Positions 22,995 through 30,746 of a DNA stretch of 30,827 bases are shown here, in pieces. The stretch spans positions 1 to 30,827 of the forward strand of contig DASZOC010000025.1 in assembly GCA_035550975.1 (NCBI GenBank). The letters run 5' to 3'. Each line of letters opens with the position of its first letter. Positions within the stretch are counted from its first letter, which is position 1. The stretch is from DASZOC01 sp035550975 (lineage in GTDB: Bacteria; Actinomycetota; CADDZG01; WHSQ01). The notes under the pieces are model-generated. The model was not told where the DNA came from, ran no database searches, and saw only the letters and a program-made list of their open reading frames with translations. Position numbers and translations under genes: made by a program.

Positions 22995-23014
22995 GTGGTC
23001 TCCTTCCGATATCA

Positions 23015-23034
23015 ACTTGACTCCTTGGTCAAGT
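23015..23034. promoter_or_regulatory. candidate TetR-type operator upstream of the thiolase gene
   Basis: ACTTGACTCCTTGGTCAAGT is a perfect 7-bp inverted repeat (ACTTGAC/GTCAAGT) around a six-base spacer, 21 bp before the thiolase start codon. Its size, symmetry and position are those of a repressor operator. TetR-family repressors often control acyl-CoA genes in Actinomycetota. No regulator gene is adjacent. Confidence 0.55.
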
Positions 23035-23060
23035 ATCGCACCGGAGCATGCCGGGCGCGT

Positions 23061-25160
23061 CTAAGCAAGGCTGCGGCGCATGCGCACCGTCGTACCCGTG
23101 GGCGACGCGTCGACCTCCAGATCGTCCATCAGCTCGCGCATCAGGAACAGGCCGCGGCCCCCTTGGGCGAATGGATCCGGCGTCCCGCGGCCGGCGACCT
23201 CGTCGGGATCGAACCCGGGGCCGTCGTCGGCCACCACGACTTCCAGATCCGGTCGCTCGTACTCGCACCGGACGCGCACCTCGCTGCCACCCGAGGCGCG
23301 TCGTCCGTGCCGGTACGCGTTGCCCGCAGCTTCGCCGACCGCGAGCAGCACTTCCGCCGAGACCTCGACCGGAGCACGCAGGTCGGCCAGGAACGCGCCC
23401 ACGAACCTGCGCACCTCCCCGATGCGCGCGGGCTCGTTCGGGACGACGATCTCCCGGACGGGTTCTGCGAACGCGTGATCGGGCGTGACCTGGAACACCA
23501 ACAGGGCGATGTCGTCGCGAAGCTCGCCGTCCGACGTCCACGCCTCGACGCTGCGGCGGATCGCTTGCACCAGCTCGCCGGGCGAGCCCCTTCCGTATTG
23601 CTTGACGAGGTCGTTGAGGTGTTGCTGCCCGAAGGGGCGGCCGTTGCGCGGTGCCTCGGTGACACCGTCGGTATAGAAGAGGACCATGTCTCCGGGTAGG
23701 AGCTCGGCGCGACCGGACTTATAACGCGTGTCATCCTCGATCCCCAACGCCAGACCGCCTTCGCCCAGCCATTCGGAATCACCCGACGAGGCGCGATAGA
23801 CGATCGGTGGCACGTGGCCGGCGTTCGCGTATTCCAGGACCGCCCGCTCCGGATCGAGCACGCCGACCAGCAAACGGACGAACCGCTCCGGCGTCGACTG
23901 CGTCCGGATGTGCGCGTTCATCCACTGCAGGAGAGTTCCGGCGTCGCCGATCTGGCCCGCGAACGATCGCAGCGTGTAGCGCGTCAGGGCGGCGTCGTTC
24001 GCGGCGACGGGTCCGATCCCGCAGACATCGCCCAGCACGAGGCCGACGCGCCCGTTGGCGAGCGGCACGAAGTCGTAGAAGTCGCCGCATACGGCGCGCC
24101 GCCCGGCCGCCGCGATGTAGTGAGCCACCATCCCGACACGCGGAAGGCGAGGCATGTCCACCGGTAGCAGAGCGCGCTGGTAGCTCTCGGCCACCTTGCG
24201 CGCCTGGACGTAGAGGCGCTCTATCTCCTCCGCACGCCGTGACGCCTCGGTGATGTCGGTGAATACGTCGATACGGCCTACCAGCGTTCCCGTCTCGTCG
24301 AAGGTGGGCCCGGAGAAGACCCGCAGCTTCCGCCGCACCGGGATGATCTGCTCGACCTCGCGGCGGAACTCCTGCTCCGGCTCGTCGCGCTCGAGCTGGA
24401 AGAACTCCATGAACTCCTCGGGGTCGTCCATCTGGCGAGCGATCTTCCGGAGCAACTCGACGGCCGGCGCGCCCAGATGGTCGTCGGGCTCGAAGTCGAA
24501 CAATGCGCCGGCACGACGGTTGACGACGCGGATCGACCCGCTGCGATCGCGGAAGATGATCCCTTCGTCGACCGCATCCACGACCGCCAGCAAGCGGTGG
24601 CGCACCGCGGTCGCGAGACGGTGCTCCTCCTGCTCGCCACGGTAGTGCGTACGCAGCTCGCGCGACAGAAGACCCGCGATCGCTCCCGACAACAGGAAGA
24701 TCCCCGCCGTCATCGACGCGGCAACCTCGTTGATGCCCCCCGTCGCGGCGGTCACCGAGATATATGCAGCGGTCGCGAGGGCGGCCGCAATCAGACCTCC
24801 CGGCAGCCCCGCCAGGAGTCCGGCCGAGACGACCACTGGCACGAACACGACCTGGGGCGACGGGACGTGCCCGCGCAGCAAGGCGAAGATGATCGTTGCG
24901 AAACCGATCGCCTGCACGATCGGCAGGGCGGTCGCGAGCCATCCGTCGCGGCGGCGCGGGAGCGCCCACCGGAAGAACAACAACAGCCATACGGCGAGGG
25001 CCGCAACGACGACCAGTCCGCGGGCGTAGGTGTCGTCGGGGATGTCGCCGACGTTGAGGATCAGGACGACGAGGGCGACGGTGCCCCACGACGTCAGCTC
25101 GGCTACGCGGGCGACCCAGCTCCAGCTGCCCCTGCGTGGGGCCGGGCGATCCTTGGTCAT
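23061..25160 (-). CDS. membrane PAS - PP2C (SpoIIE/RsbU) - HATPase regulator
   Basis: This 699-aa multidomain regulator belongs to partner-switching control of sigma factors. The N-terminal 170 residues hold about six hydrophobic helices (sensor). A PAS domain (about 190-305; VVDAVDEGIIFRDRSGSIRVV) follows, then a short helical linker. The RsbU/SpoIIE-type PP2C phosphatase (about 336-556) has metal ligands in VCGDFYDF (Asp360), GDVCG (Asp378), FYTDGVTE (Asp498) and LRDDIALLV. An RsbW-like HATPase/serine kinase (about 565-699) has the N-box AVGEAAGNAYRHG, DDGPGF and GGRGLFLM. One protein thus holds both a phosphatase and a kinase for anti-sigma antagonists. It lies 37 bp after the NUDIX/MBL gene, likely in one operon. 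Confidence 0.92.
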   Translation of the reverse strand: MTKDRPAPRRGSWSWVARVAELTSWGTVALVVLILNVGDIPDDTYARGLVVVAALAVWLLLFFRWALPRRRDGWLATALPIVQAIGFATIIFALLRGHVPSPQVVFVPVVVSAGLLAGLPGGLIAAALATAAYISVTAATGGINEVAASMTAGIFLLSGAIAGLLSRELRTHYRGEQEEHRLATAVRHRLLAVVDAVDEGIIFRDRSGSIRVVNRRAGALFDFEPDDHLGAPAVELLRKIARQMDDPEEFMEFFQLERDEPEQEFRREVEQIIPVRRKLRVFSGPTFDETGTLVGRIDVFTDITEASRRAEEIERLYVQARKVAESYQRALLPVDMPRLPRVGMVAHYIAAAGRRAVCGDFYDFVPLANGRVGLVLGDVCGIGPVAANDAALTRYTLRSFAGQIGDAGTLLQWMNAHIRTQSTPERFVRLLVGVLDPERAVLEYANAGHVPPIVYRASSGDSEWLGEGGLALGIEDDTRYKSGRAELLPGDMVLFYTDGVTEAPRNGRPFGQQHLNDLVKQYGRGSPGELVQAIRRSVEAWTSDGELRDDIALLVFQVTPDHAFAEPVREIVVPNEPARIGEVRRFVGAFLADLRAPVEVSAEVLLAVGEAAGNAYRHGRRASGGSEVRVRCEYERPDLEVVVADDGPGFDPDEVAGRGTPDPFAQGGRGLFLMRELMDDLEVDASPTGTTVRMRRSLA

Positions 25161-25197
25161 CGTGACCCCATCGCGTCGGTCGACTTCGTCTATCTAA

Positions 25198-26694
25198 TCA
25201 AACGTCTCCAGTGGCCCAGTCGTCATCCTGACGCACGACCTTGCCGTCGGTCGCCAGCTTCTCGAGATGCGCGAGCGCAGACAGCGCGGCGACCGGGTGC
25301 AGATGAAGCGGCGTGTCGTCGTAGGCGGACGCGACGACCGCCTCGATCGTCGACGCGCCGGCGGCGACCGCGGCCAGGATCTTCTGCTCGCGCTGCAGGC
25401 GATGTTCGATGTAGCCGTCGACCACCTCTGCCCCGCCCGTCAGTGGCTTGAAGTGGCCGGGATAGATCCGGTCGACCGGCAGGTCCCGCAACCGCCGCAA
25501 GCTCTGCAGGTAGTCGCCCATGTTTCCGTCCGGCGGCGCGATGACGGCCGTGCCCTCACCCAGGATGTTGTCGCCCGCGAACAACGATGCTAGATCCGGC
25601 GCGTGGAAACAGACGTGGTCGGTCGCGTGTCCTGGCGTGTGCACAGCGCCAAGGCGCAGCGAGCCGGTCCGCAACTCCTCACCGTCGACCAACGGTGTGA
25701 CGGGATGCCCACCGGCGGGCGCGCTCCCGAACGCGCGCACCCGCGCCCCGGTGGCCGTGGCGAGCGCTGCAACGCCGCCGACGTGGTCGGGGTGCCGGTG
25801 GGTGATCAGGATCTCGCCGATGTCGCCGGCGAGCGACTGCACGACGGCGAGATAGTCGTCGTCGTCCACCGCCGGGTCGATCACGAACGCGGGGCCCGAA
25901 CCCACGACGTAGGTGTTCGTGCCGGGGCCGGTCATGATCCCGGGGTTCGGCGCCAGCACCAGCTGCACGAACGGAGAAAGACGCGTCGACAAGATCTTCT
26001 CGTTCCCGATGCCTTCCGAGACAGACAGATCGGCGAGTGCATCCGCCACCGAGCGCAGCCCGTCCAACCGTTGCAGCATCTCGATCGTTGGCGGTGCCAT
26101 CAACAGCTCTCCCGCGCCGAGCTGCGCGAGTGCCTCCGCCGGAGTTGCCCACCAGCACGACGCGACCTCATGCGGGTCGGGCTGCGGCGTCCAGCCGTCG
26201 GGGGCCGGAGCGACGAAGAAACGAGCGTCGAATCGGATGGGTGATCCCAGCGGCGTGATCCAGCGCCCCGCGGGGACGAGCCGGTCCGTCGCGAGCGTCA
26301 GGTGCTCACGCGCGCAGATCGCGAGCAGCTCGTCGGGTGACGCAGCGCGCCATGCAGGGTCCAGAGGGTCGTCCGCCAGCGGGTAGCCGACCTCTTCGAA
26401 GGACTCACGCAGGGCCGCGACGTAGAACGACAGCGCCACCGCCTCGTCCACTCCGAGCGCCGTGGAGGCGTCGTGCGGCGACAGGCGCGAGAGCCGCTGC
26501 CAGGCGGGATCTTCGTCCGCCGCGGCGACGGCGCCCCCGGGGAACACGACCGCCCCGCCCATGAAGCGAAGCTCTTTGGGCCGCGTCGTGAGCAGCACCT
26601 GCAGCCCCGAGCCGGAGTCGCGCAGGATCGCGATCGTGGCCGCGGCACGCACGTCGACGCCGTCGATCGCGCGTTGCTCTGCGTTCTGCTCCAC
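25198..26694 (-). CDS. NUDIX hydrolase - metallo-beta-lactamase-fold fusion protein
   Basis: This protein of about 498 aa joins two hydrolase folds. The N-terminal half (about 12-225) is a NUDIX domain: FMGGAVVFPGGAV, then after an insertion of about 35 residues the helix LRESFEEVG (RExxEExG, the metal-binding part of the NUDIX box). The C-terminal half (about 245-498) is an MBL hydrolase with HRHPDH (His300, His302, Asp304, His305), HTPGHATDH, FAGDNILGEG and YPGHFKP, plus the C-terminal helical region of LACTB2-like proteins. The start is the GTG at 26694, six bases from TACCGT (leaderless type); TTG at 26700 would add two residues. Substrates unknown. Confidence 0.9.
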   Translation of the reverse strand: MEQNAEQRAIDGVDVRAAATIAILRDSGSGLQVLLTTRPKELRFMGGAVVFPGGAVAAADEDPAWQRLSRLSPHDASTALGVDEAVALSFYVAALRESFEEVGYPLADDPLDPAWRAASPDELLAICAREHLTLATDRLVPAGRWITPLGSPIRFDARFFVAPAPDGWTPQPDPHEVASCWWATPAEALAQLGAGELLMAPPTIEMLQRLDGLRSVADALADLSVSEGIGNEKILSTRLSPFVQLVLAPNPGIMTGPGTNTYVVGSGPAFVIDPAVDDDDYLAVVQSLAGDIGEILITHRHPDHVGGVAALATATGARVRAFGSAPAGGHPVTPLVDGEELRTGSLRLGAVHTPGHATDHVCFHAPDLASLFAGDNILGEGTAVIAPPDGNMGDYLQSLRRLRDLPVDRIYPGHFKPLTGGAEVVDGYIEHRLQREQKILAAVAAGASTIEAVVASAYDDTPLHLHPVAALSALAHLEKLATDGKVVRQDDDWATGDV

Positions 26695-26700
26695 GACCAA

Positions 26701-26706
26701 ACGGTA
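26701..26706 (-). promoter_or_regulatory. -10-like box of the NUDIX/MBL operon
   Basis: TACCGT on the minus strand lies six bases before the GTG at 26694, giving a leaderless-type start. It overlaps TATGTT (26705-26710) on the plus strand, which could serve the divergent SCP2 gene. Confidence 0.45.
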
Positions 26707-26765
26707 TGTTGTCCCGCCGGTCGCATCGCGCCGGATCAGCTCGTGGTCTACAAGGAGGTCTTCGT

Positions 26766-27155
26766 ATGGCGGTCAAGTTCCTTTCGGAGGAGTGGGCGCA
26801 GCAGGTATCGGACGCGTTGAATTCCTCGGACGAGTTCCAGAGCGCGGCGGTCGGCCAGCAGGTAAAGCTCCAGCAGGTCGTCACCGACATGCCCGACGGA
26901 GGCGAGCAGAAGTACTACTTCCAGCTCGACGGCGGGAAGGTGGATGTCGGTCTCGGCGACCTTGCCGATGCGGAGGCGACGCTGACGCAGAGCTACGACA
27001 CCGCGGTCGCGATCACGAAGCAGGAGCTCAACGCGCAGAACGCCTTCATGCAGGGAAAGCTGAAGATCTCCGGCAACATGATGAAGCTGATGCAGCTACA
27101 GAGCGTGTTCAACGCGATGCCGAAGGCCGTCGAGGGTATCGAGGTCGAATACTGA
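26766..27155 (+). CDS. SCP2 sterol-binding domain protein
   Basis: This 129-aa cytoplasmic protein is made almost entirely of an SCP2 (sterol carrier protein 2) domain: YYFQLDGGKVDVGLGD, the central DAEATLTQSYDTAVAITK and the closing FMQGKLKISGNMMKLMQLQS. SCP2 domains bind lipids or acyl-CoA in a hydrophobic tunnel; the ligand here cannot be named. The ATG at 26766 is set by a near-perfect ribosome-binding site AAGGAGGT (26752-26759) six bases upstream, in contrast to the leaderless-type neighbours. It diverges from the NUDIX/MBL gene and converges on the LVIVD gene. Confidence 0.92.
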   Translation: MAVKFLSEEWAQQVSDALNSSDEFQSAAVGQQVKLQQVVTDMPDGGEQKYYFQLDGGKVDVGLGDLADAEATLTQSYDTAVAITKQELNAQNAFMQGKLKISGNMMKLMQLQSVFNAMPKAVEGIEVEY

Positions 27156-27228
27156 TCCACGCGTCGGGCTACGGCCGACGGCGGATCACCAGCAGGGCCG
27201 GCGAAGCCGGAGCGCACGACTACACGTC

Positions 27229-27285
27229 ACGGTTCTTTCTGCGTCCGCCCTCGCGGTACGGAGGCGATGTGCAGAAAGGAACCGT
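27229..27285. terminator. long hairpin between convergent SCP2 and LVIVD genes
   Basis: ACGGTTCTTTCTGC (27229-27242) pairs with GCAGAAAGGAACCGT (27271-27285), interrupted by a single bulged base. The 28-bp interior is partly self-complementary. The position between two convergent genes suggests a bidirectional terminator. The right arm touches the stop codon of the LVIVD gene. Confidence 0.55.
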
Positions 27286-28694
27286 TAGCGCACGGGTTCG
27301 AACCGGAGCGCGTCGCCTAGGTTCGAGTTGCCCTCGATGAAGTCGACGCCGGACACCTCGGTCGCGTACGGCCCCTTGTAGCGCATGACGTAGAGGCCGT
27401 TACGAACATCGACGAAGTAGACGAGGCCGTCTTTGATGATCGGGTAGCTCCACGCGACGACCTTGTCGCCGCCCGACGACAGCACCGGGTCCTCCTGGAA
27501 GATCGGGAAGACGGGATCGGCCACGAACTCGGCCAGCTTCGCCGGCTTGCGCGGGTTCGAGATGTCGACGGCCTGCAGTCCACCGGAGTGCCACGTGATG
27601 AACGCGACGTTCTTCGTGATCGTCGGGTTGTGGGCTGCGAACGACGTCGTGGGATGCGCGGCATCCTGCGCGGGGCACACCGACTCCTCGTTCTGAGGGA
27701 GCTTGTACTCGGACACGACCTTGGGCTTGACCGGGTTGGAGATGTCGACGAAGCGCGTCCAACCCCACGGGCAACCGTGACCGCCAAGGGCGCGTAGCGC
27801 CGCGCCGTAAACCTCGTCGGTGATCAGCATGTAGTCCTGGCCGAACACCTTCATCGCCGTATGGGGGCCGGGGCCCGCCCACCGAGGGGCATTGTTCGGC
27901 GGGGTCAGCACGCGGATCTGGGGCTTCGATTTCGCCTTCGCCAGATCCGAGGTGTCGATGACGCCGACACCCCCGGTGAGATGCGCGATGTAACCGCGGG
28001 TTCCGGCGTTGTTCACCGCCAGCGAGTGAACGAACGACCCGTTGTAGAGGGGCGACATCTTGACGAGCTCCGTGAACTTCTCCTGCCGCACCTTCGAGAT
28101 GTCCGTCACGACGATCTTCTCGGCGCCGCCCGGGGTGGACATGTAGAGCAGCGCGCGGCCCGGCCGCTTCGGGTCGTCCCAGAGGAAGAACTCGTGGGGG
28201 TTGTTGGTCGGCACGTAGGTCGCGACGAGCTTGGGCTTGGCGGCGTTCTTGCCGCTGATGTCGTAGAAGTCGAAGTGGTCGTCGACCGCACGCGGAGAGC
28301 ACGCGTGGATCAGATAGCTGCAGTTGGAGCCCAGGTTCATGACGATCAGAAGGTCCTGCTCGGGCCACACGCGCATCTCGCGTGACGTCTCGCCCTCGTT
28401 GCCCTGGTCGGGAGGACCGATCTCGTGAACCACCTCGGGGGCCGAAGGATCCGAGATGTCGACGACCAGCACGCCGGCCCCATTGAGGTTGCCGGCCTTG
28501 CCGTCGGTGCGGCTCCCGATATAGGCGTAGTCGCCGTGAATCGCGAGCGCCGCGTTCATCCCGCGGTTGTTGAGGGCGTTGTGCCCGACGAGCTCGAGCG
28601 AGCCACCCTTGGGGGCCGCGGCGTTGCCCGCCGATCCCAACAGACCGAGCGAAAGCAGCGAGACCGACAAGGCGGTCGTGATCAAGCGACGCAA
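27285..28694 (-). CDS. secreted LVIVD-repeat beta-propeller protein
   Basis: This 469-aa exported protein has a signal peptide (LRRLITTALSVSLLSLGLLG, then SAGNAAAP). The mature part is built of repeats ending in a VDIS-like strand followed by a short proline turn: LVVDISDPSAPEVV, FYDISGKNAAKPKL, IVVTDIS, VGVIDTSDLAKAKSKP, RFVDISNPVKPKVV, QAVDISNPRKPAKL and LYVMRYKG. These are LVIVD repeats, which form a beta-propeller of unknown function. The start is a TTG at 28694 placed six bases after GGGAGGGG; the longer frame to 28838 lacks a signal peptide at its start and is rejected. Three repeated boxes lie in the leader. It is likely surface-located or extracellular, perhaps binding other proteins. 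Confidence 0.88.
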   Translation of the reverse strand: MRRLITTALSVSLLSLGLLGSAGNAAAPKGGSLELVGHNALNNRGMNAALAIHGDYAYIGSRTDGKAGNLNGAGVLVVDISDPSAPEVVHEIGPPDQGNEGETSREMRVWPEQDLLIVMNLGSNCSYLIHACSPRAVDDHFDFYDISGKNAAKPKLVATYVPTNNPHEFFLWDDPKRPGRALLYMSTPGGAEKIVVTDISKVRQEKFTELVKMSPLYNGSFVHSLAVNNAGTRGYIAHLTGGVGVIDTSDLAKAKSKPQIRVLTPPNNAPRWAGPGPHTAMKVFGQDYMLITDEVYGAALRALGGHGCPWGWTRFVDISNPVKPKVVSEYKLPQNEESVCPAQDAAHPTTSFAAHNPTITKNVAFITWHSGGLQAVDISNPRKPAKLAEFVADPVFPIFQEDPVLSSGGDKVVAWSYPIIKDGLVYFVDVRNGLYVMRYKGPYATEVSGVDFIEGNSNLGDALRFEPVR

Positions 28695-28747
28695 AGCGAA
28701 CCCCTCCCAGAAACGATGATCGTCTCCAGATGGTTCGCCCCGGAGGC

Positions 28748-28871
28748 GGCACGTTCCTTGCGCGCCGGGCGAGATCCTTGACCCACCCCATGGCTCGCCT
28801 GGAGGCGTCCCGAAGCGGCACGTTCCCTTCTGGACCAACCGTGCAGGCGAACGACGAAAATGTCACGTTCT
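28748..28871 (-). repeat. three GAACGTGMC boxes upstream of the LVIVD gene
   Basis: On the minus strand GGAACGTGCC occurs at 28757-28748 and at 28826-28817, within the identical 12-mer GGAACGTGCCGC. A third variant, AGAACGTGAC, lies at 28871-28862. The spacings are 69 and 45 bp. They fill most of the 278-bp gap between two divergent genes, which otherwise holds only the UbiA promoter. Binding sites for a regulator are plausible; the GGAAC core also resembles an ECF-sigma -35 element, but no matching -10 was found. Confidence 0.4.
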
Positions 28872-28959
28872 AGCTGCAGAGAACGCGACCTCGTGCCGGA
28901 TGGCTGCCGTTGCCCGGCGCGAGCGGACCTTGGGACGCCGGAGTCGGGCACCCACTCGG

Positions 28960-28965
28960 TACGCT
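28960..28965 (+). promoter_or_regulatory. -10-like box of the UbiA-family gene
   Basis: TACGCT lies seven bases before the ATG at 28973, with no ribosome-binding site between, again a leaderless-type start. No clear -35 is visible. Confidence 0.42.
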
Positions 28966-28972
28966 GCCGGGC

Positions 28973-29998
28973 ATGACCGTCGTAGAGAGCAGCCGGCGTT
29001 CGGTGGTGTCGACGTGGGCGGAGGTGCTACGCACCTGCGGCACCGCCGGCGACGCGCCACTCGACCCGATCGGGAAGTGGCTCGTCGTTACGCGCGCCTG
29101 CGTCCAGCCGATGACCTTGACGGCCGCGGCGATCGCAGGAGCGCTGGCCGTCGAGAGCCCCGGCTTCGACACGTGGCTTTTCGCCCTCGCCGTCGTGGGC
29201 ATCGTGCTCGCCCACGCCGCGAACAACATGATCAACGACTACTTCGACCTGTCCGAGGGCCAGGACACCGCGACCTACCCGCGGTCGTTGTACGCCCCGC
29301 ATCCGGTGAACTCTGGTCTCGTGACGAAGCGCGAGCTCGGACGCGCCATCCTCGTCACGAACGTCGCCGACGCGGTGATCATGCTCGTGCTGTTCACAGC
29401 CAGGGGATGGCCCGTGATCGCGTTCGCGCTCGCGGGGCTGGTGATCAGCGTCTTCTACGTCGCGCCCCCGCTGCGTTTCAAAGCCCACGGACTCGGGGAG
29501 CCGAGCGTGTTCGTCATCTGGGGGCCGCTGATGGTCGGCGGGACCTATTACTCCGCAACGGGAACACTGCCGCTCGAGGTGATCTGGGCGTCGGTGCCGT
29601 ACGCGTTGCTCGTCACGACCGTCCTGTTCGGTAAGCACATCGACAAGGCACCGTGGGACGCGCCGTCCGGGACGAAGACGTTGCCGGTGATCCTGGGTGA
29701 GGGGGCCGCGCGCAAGACGACCGTGGTCCTGATGGTCGCGTTCTACGTGGTCGTCGTGGCTCTCGTGGTTGCCGGCGTGCTGTCGCCGTTCGCGTTGCTG
29801 GCGCTCGCCGCGTTCCTATCGTTGCGACGCGCGGTTGCCACCTACAGCCGTCCGCGCCCGAGCGAGCCGCCGCCCCGGTATCCACTATGGCCGCTGTGGT
29901 TCGGCCCGTGGGCGTTCCTGCACGCTCGGCGGGCCGGGCTCCTGTTCGTCGCAGGACTGATTCTCGGAGTGGTGTGGCGCAGCAACGCCGGGGCCTGA
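28973..29998 (+). CDS. UbiA-family prenyltransferase
   Basis: This 341-aa integral membrane enzyme transfers a polyprenyl group to an aromatic or other acceptor. The first Asp-rich motif is NNMINDYFDLSEGQD (NDxxD form, binding Mg-diphosphate). The second is KHIDKAPWDAPSGTKTLP, with the aspartates in DKAPWD. Seven to eight helices surround them, and the N-terminal 40 residues are soluble. MenA (menaquinone synthesis) is one candidate, but the second motif departs from the MenA form I know, so I leave it at family level. The ATG at 28973 follows the leaderless-type box; a frame from 28910 has no support. Confidence 0.85.
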   Translation: MTVVESSRRSVVSTWAEVLRTCGTAGDAPLDPIGKWLVVTRACVQPMTLTAAAIAGALAVESPGFDTWLFALAVVGIVLAHAANNMINDYFDLSEGQDTATYPRSLYAPHPVNSGLVTKRELGRAILVTNVADAVIMLVLFTARGWPVIAFALAGLVISVFYVAPPLRFKAHGLGEPSVFVIWGPLMVGGTYYSATGTLPLEVIWASVPYALLVTTVLFGKHIDKAPWDAPSGTKTLPVILGEGAARKTTVVLMVAFYVVVVALVVAGVLSPFALLALAAFLSLRRAVATYSRPRPSEPPPRYPLWPLWFGPWAFLHARRAGLLFVAGLILGVVWRSNAGA

Positions 29999-30033
29999 GC
30001 GGCGGGTAAGCCGAAGCGGCGGCCGATGCAGGG

Positions 30034-30063
30034 TTGTGGCATCCAGCATCGAATCCCTATGAA
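30034..30063 (+). promoter_or_regulatory. possible promoter of the secreted-protein gene
   Basis: TTGTGG (30034-30039) and TATGAA (30058-30063) are separated by 18 bp and lie 26 bp before the ATG at 30090. The match to -35/-10 consensus is fair. Unlike most starts here, this gene would have a normal leader with its own ribosome-binding site. Confidence 0.3.
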
Positions 30064-30089
30064 TCGATCACCCCACCTGGGAGGGAAAA

Positions 30090-30746
30090 ATGAGGAAGCC
30101 CATCGCAGTCGTCGTCGCCGCCGGCCTTCTGCTCGGCGCAGCCGTCGTCCCCGCACAAGCCGGGAAGAAAAAGAAGAAGGCCAAGTCTGCACCGATCGCC
30201 ACGACCCTGTTCCTCGAGGGAACGACGAGCTTCGGCGAGCAGGAGATGACCAACGTCCCCACGGTGAGGCCCGGCACGTACCTCCAGCTCGCGGCGAAAG
30301 AAGGCTCTGGTGAGAAGTCGATGGGGATCCCGAACTACGTCGGCGGCCCGAACCCGAAGTGCGCCGGCAGCAGCCTCGTTCCGGTCTTCGTCGGAGGGAC
30401 CGTCGGTCAGGTCACCGGCGATTTGAAGGTGACGTTCCTAGCGCAAGCAACGCCAGGTCAGAAGGTTGAAGTGCGCGTATGGCCTGACGTGATGGCTCAG
30501 GCGTGCAACGACTCTTACGTAGAGCCTGCGGGCGTGGCGGTCGTCGACCTTCCGACCAGCAAAGGCGTAGTCGAGGCGACGATCCCGGGCCTCGATTTCG
30601 CGGCAGTAAACAACCTGATGATCCAGATCACCCCAGTCATCGGTGCACCCCCCGGATACGGACGGGCGTTCTACGGGACCCCTGACACCAAGGTCGAGTT
30701 CGCTTGCCTTCCTCCTGCGGGCGCCACTAGCTGCGTTCCTTCTTAA
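30090..30746 (+). CDS. small secreted protein of unknown function
   Basis: This 218-aa protein has a clear signal peptide (MRKPIAVVVAAGLLLGAAVV, then PAQA) with likely cleavage after AQA. The mature protein starts with a lysine cluster (GKKKKKAK) and is otherwise beta-strand-like, with four cysteines (in NPKCAGS, AQACNDS, FACLPP and TSCVPS) that could make two disulfides. I recognise no domain. GGGAGGG lies five bases before the ATG, a good ribosome-binding site. The last codons and the stop lie inside the terminal palindrome, but the reading frame closes normally at TAA, so the gene is probably complete. Confidence 0.75.
   Translation: MRKPIAVVVAAGLLLGAAVVPAQAGKKKKKAKSAPIATTLFLEGTTSFGEQEMTNVPTVRPGTYLQLAAKEGSGEKSMGIPNYVGGPNPKCAGSSLVPVFVGGTVGQVTGDLKVTFLAQATPGQKVEVRVWPDVMAQACNDSYVEPAGVAVVDLPTSKGVVEATIPGLDFAAVNNLMIQITPVIGAPPGYGRAFYGTPDTKVEFACLPPAGATSCVPS

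Noticed and set aside
28695..28838. Longer start for the LVIVD protein at 28838
   Set aside because: It would put about 48 hydrophilic residues before the signal peptide. The TTG at 28694 has a well-spaced GGGAGGGG.
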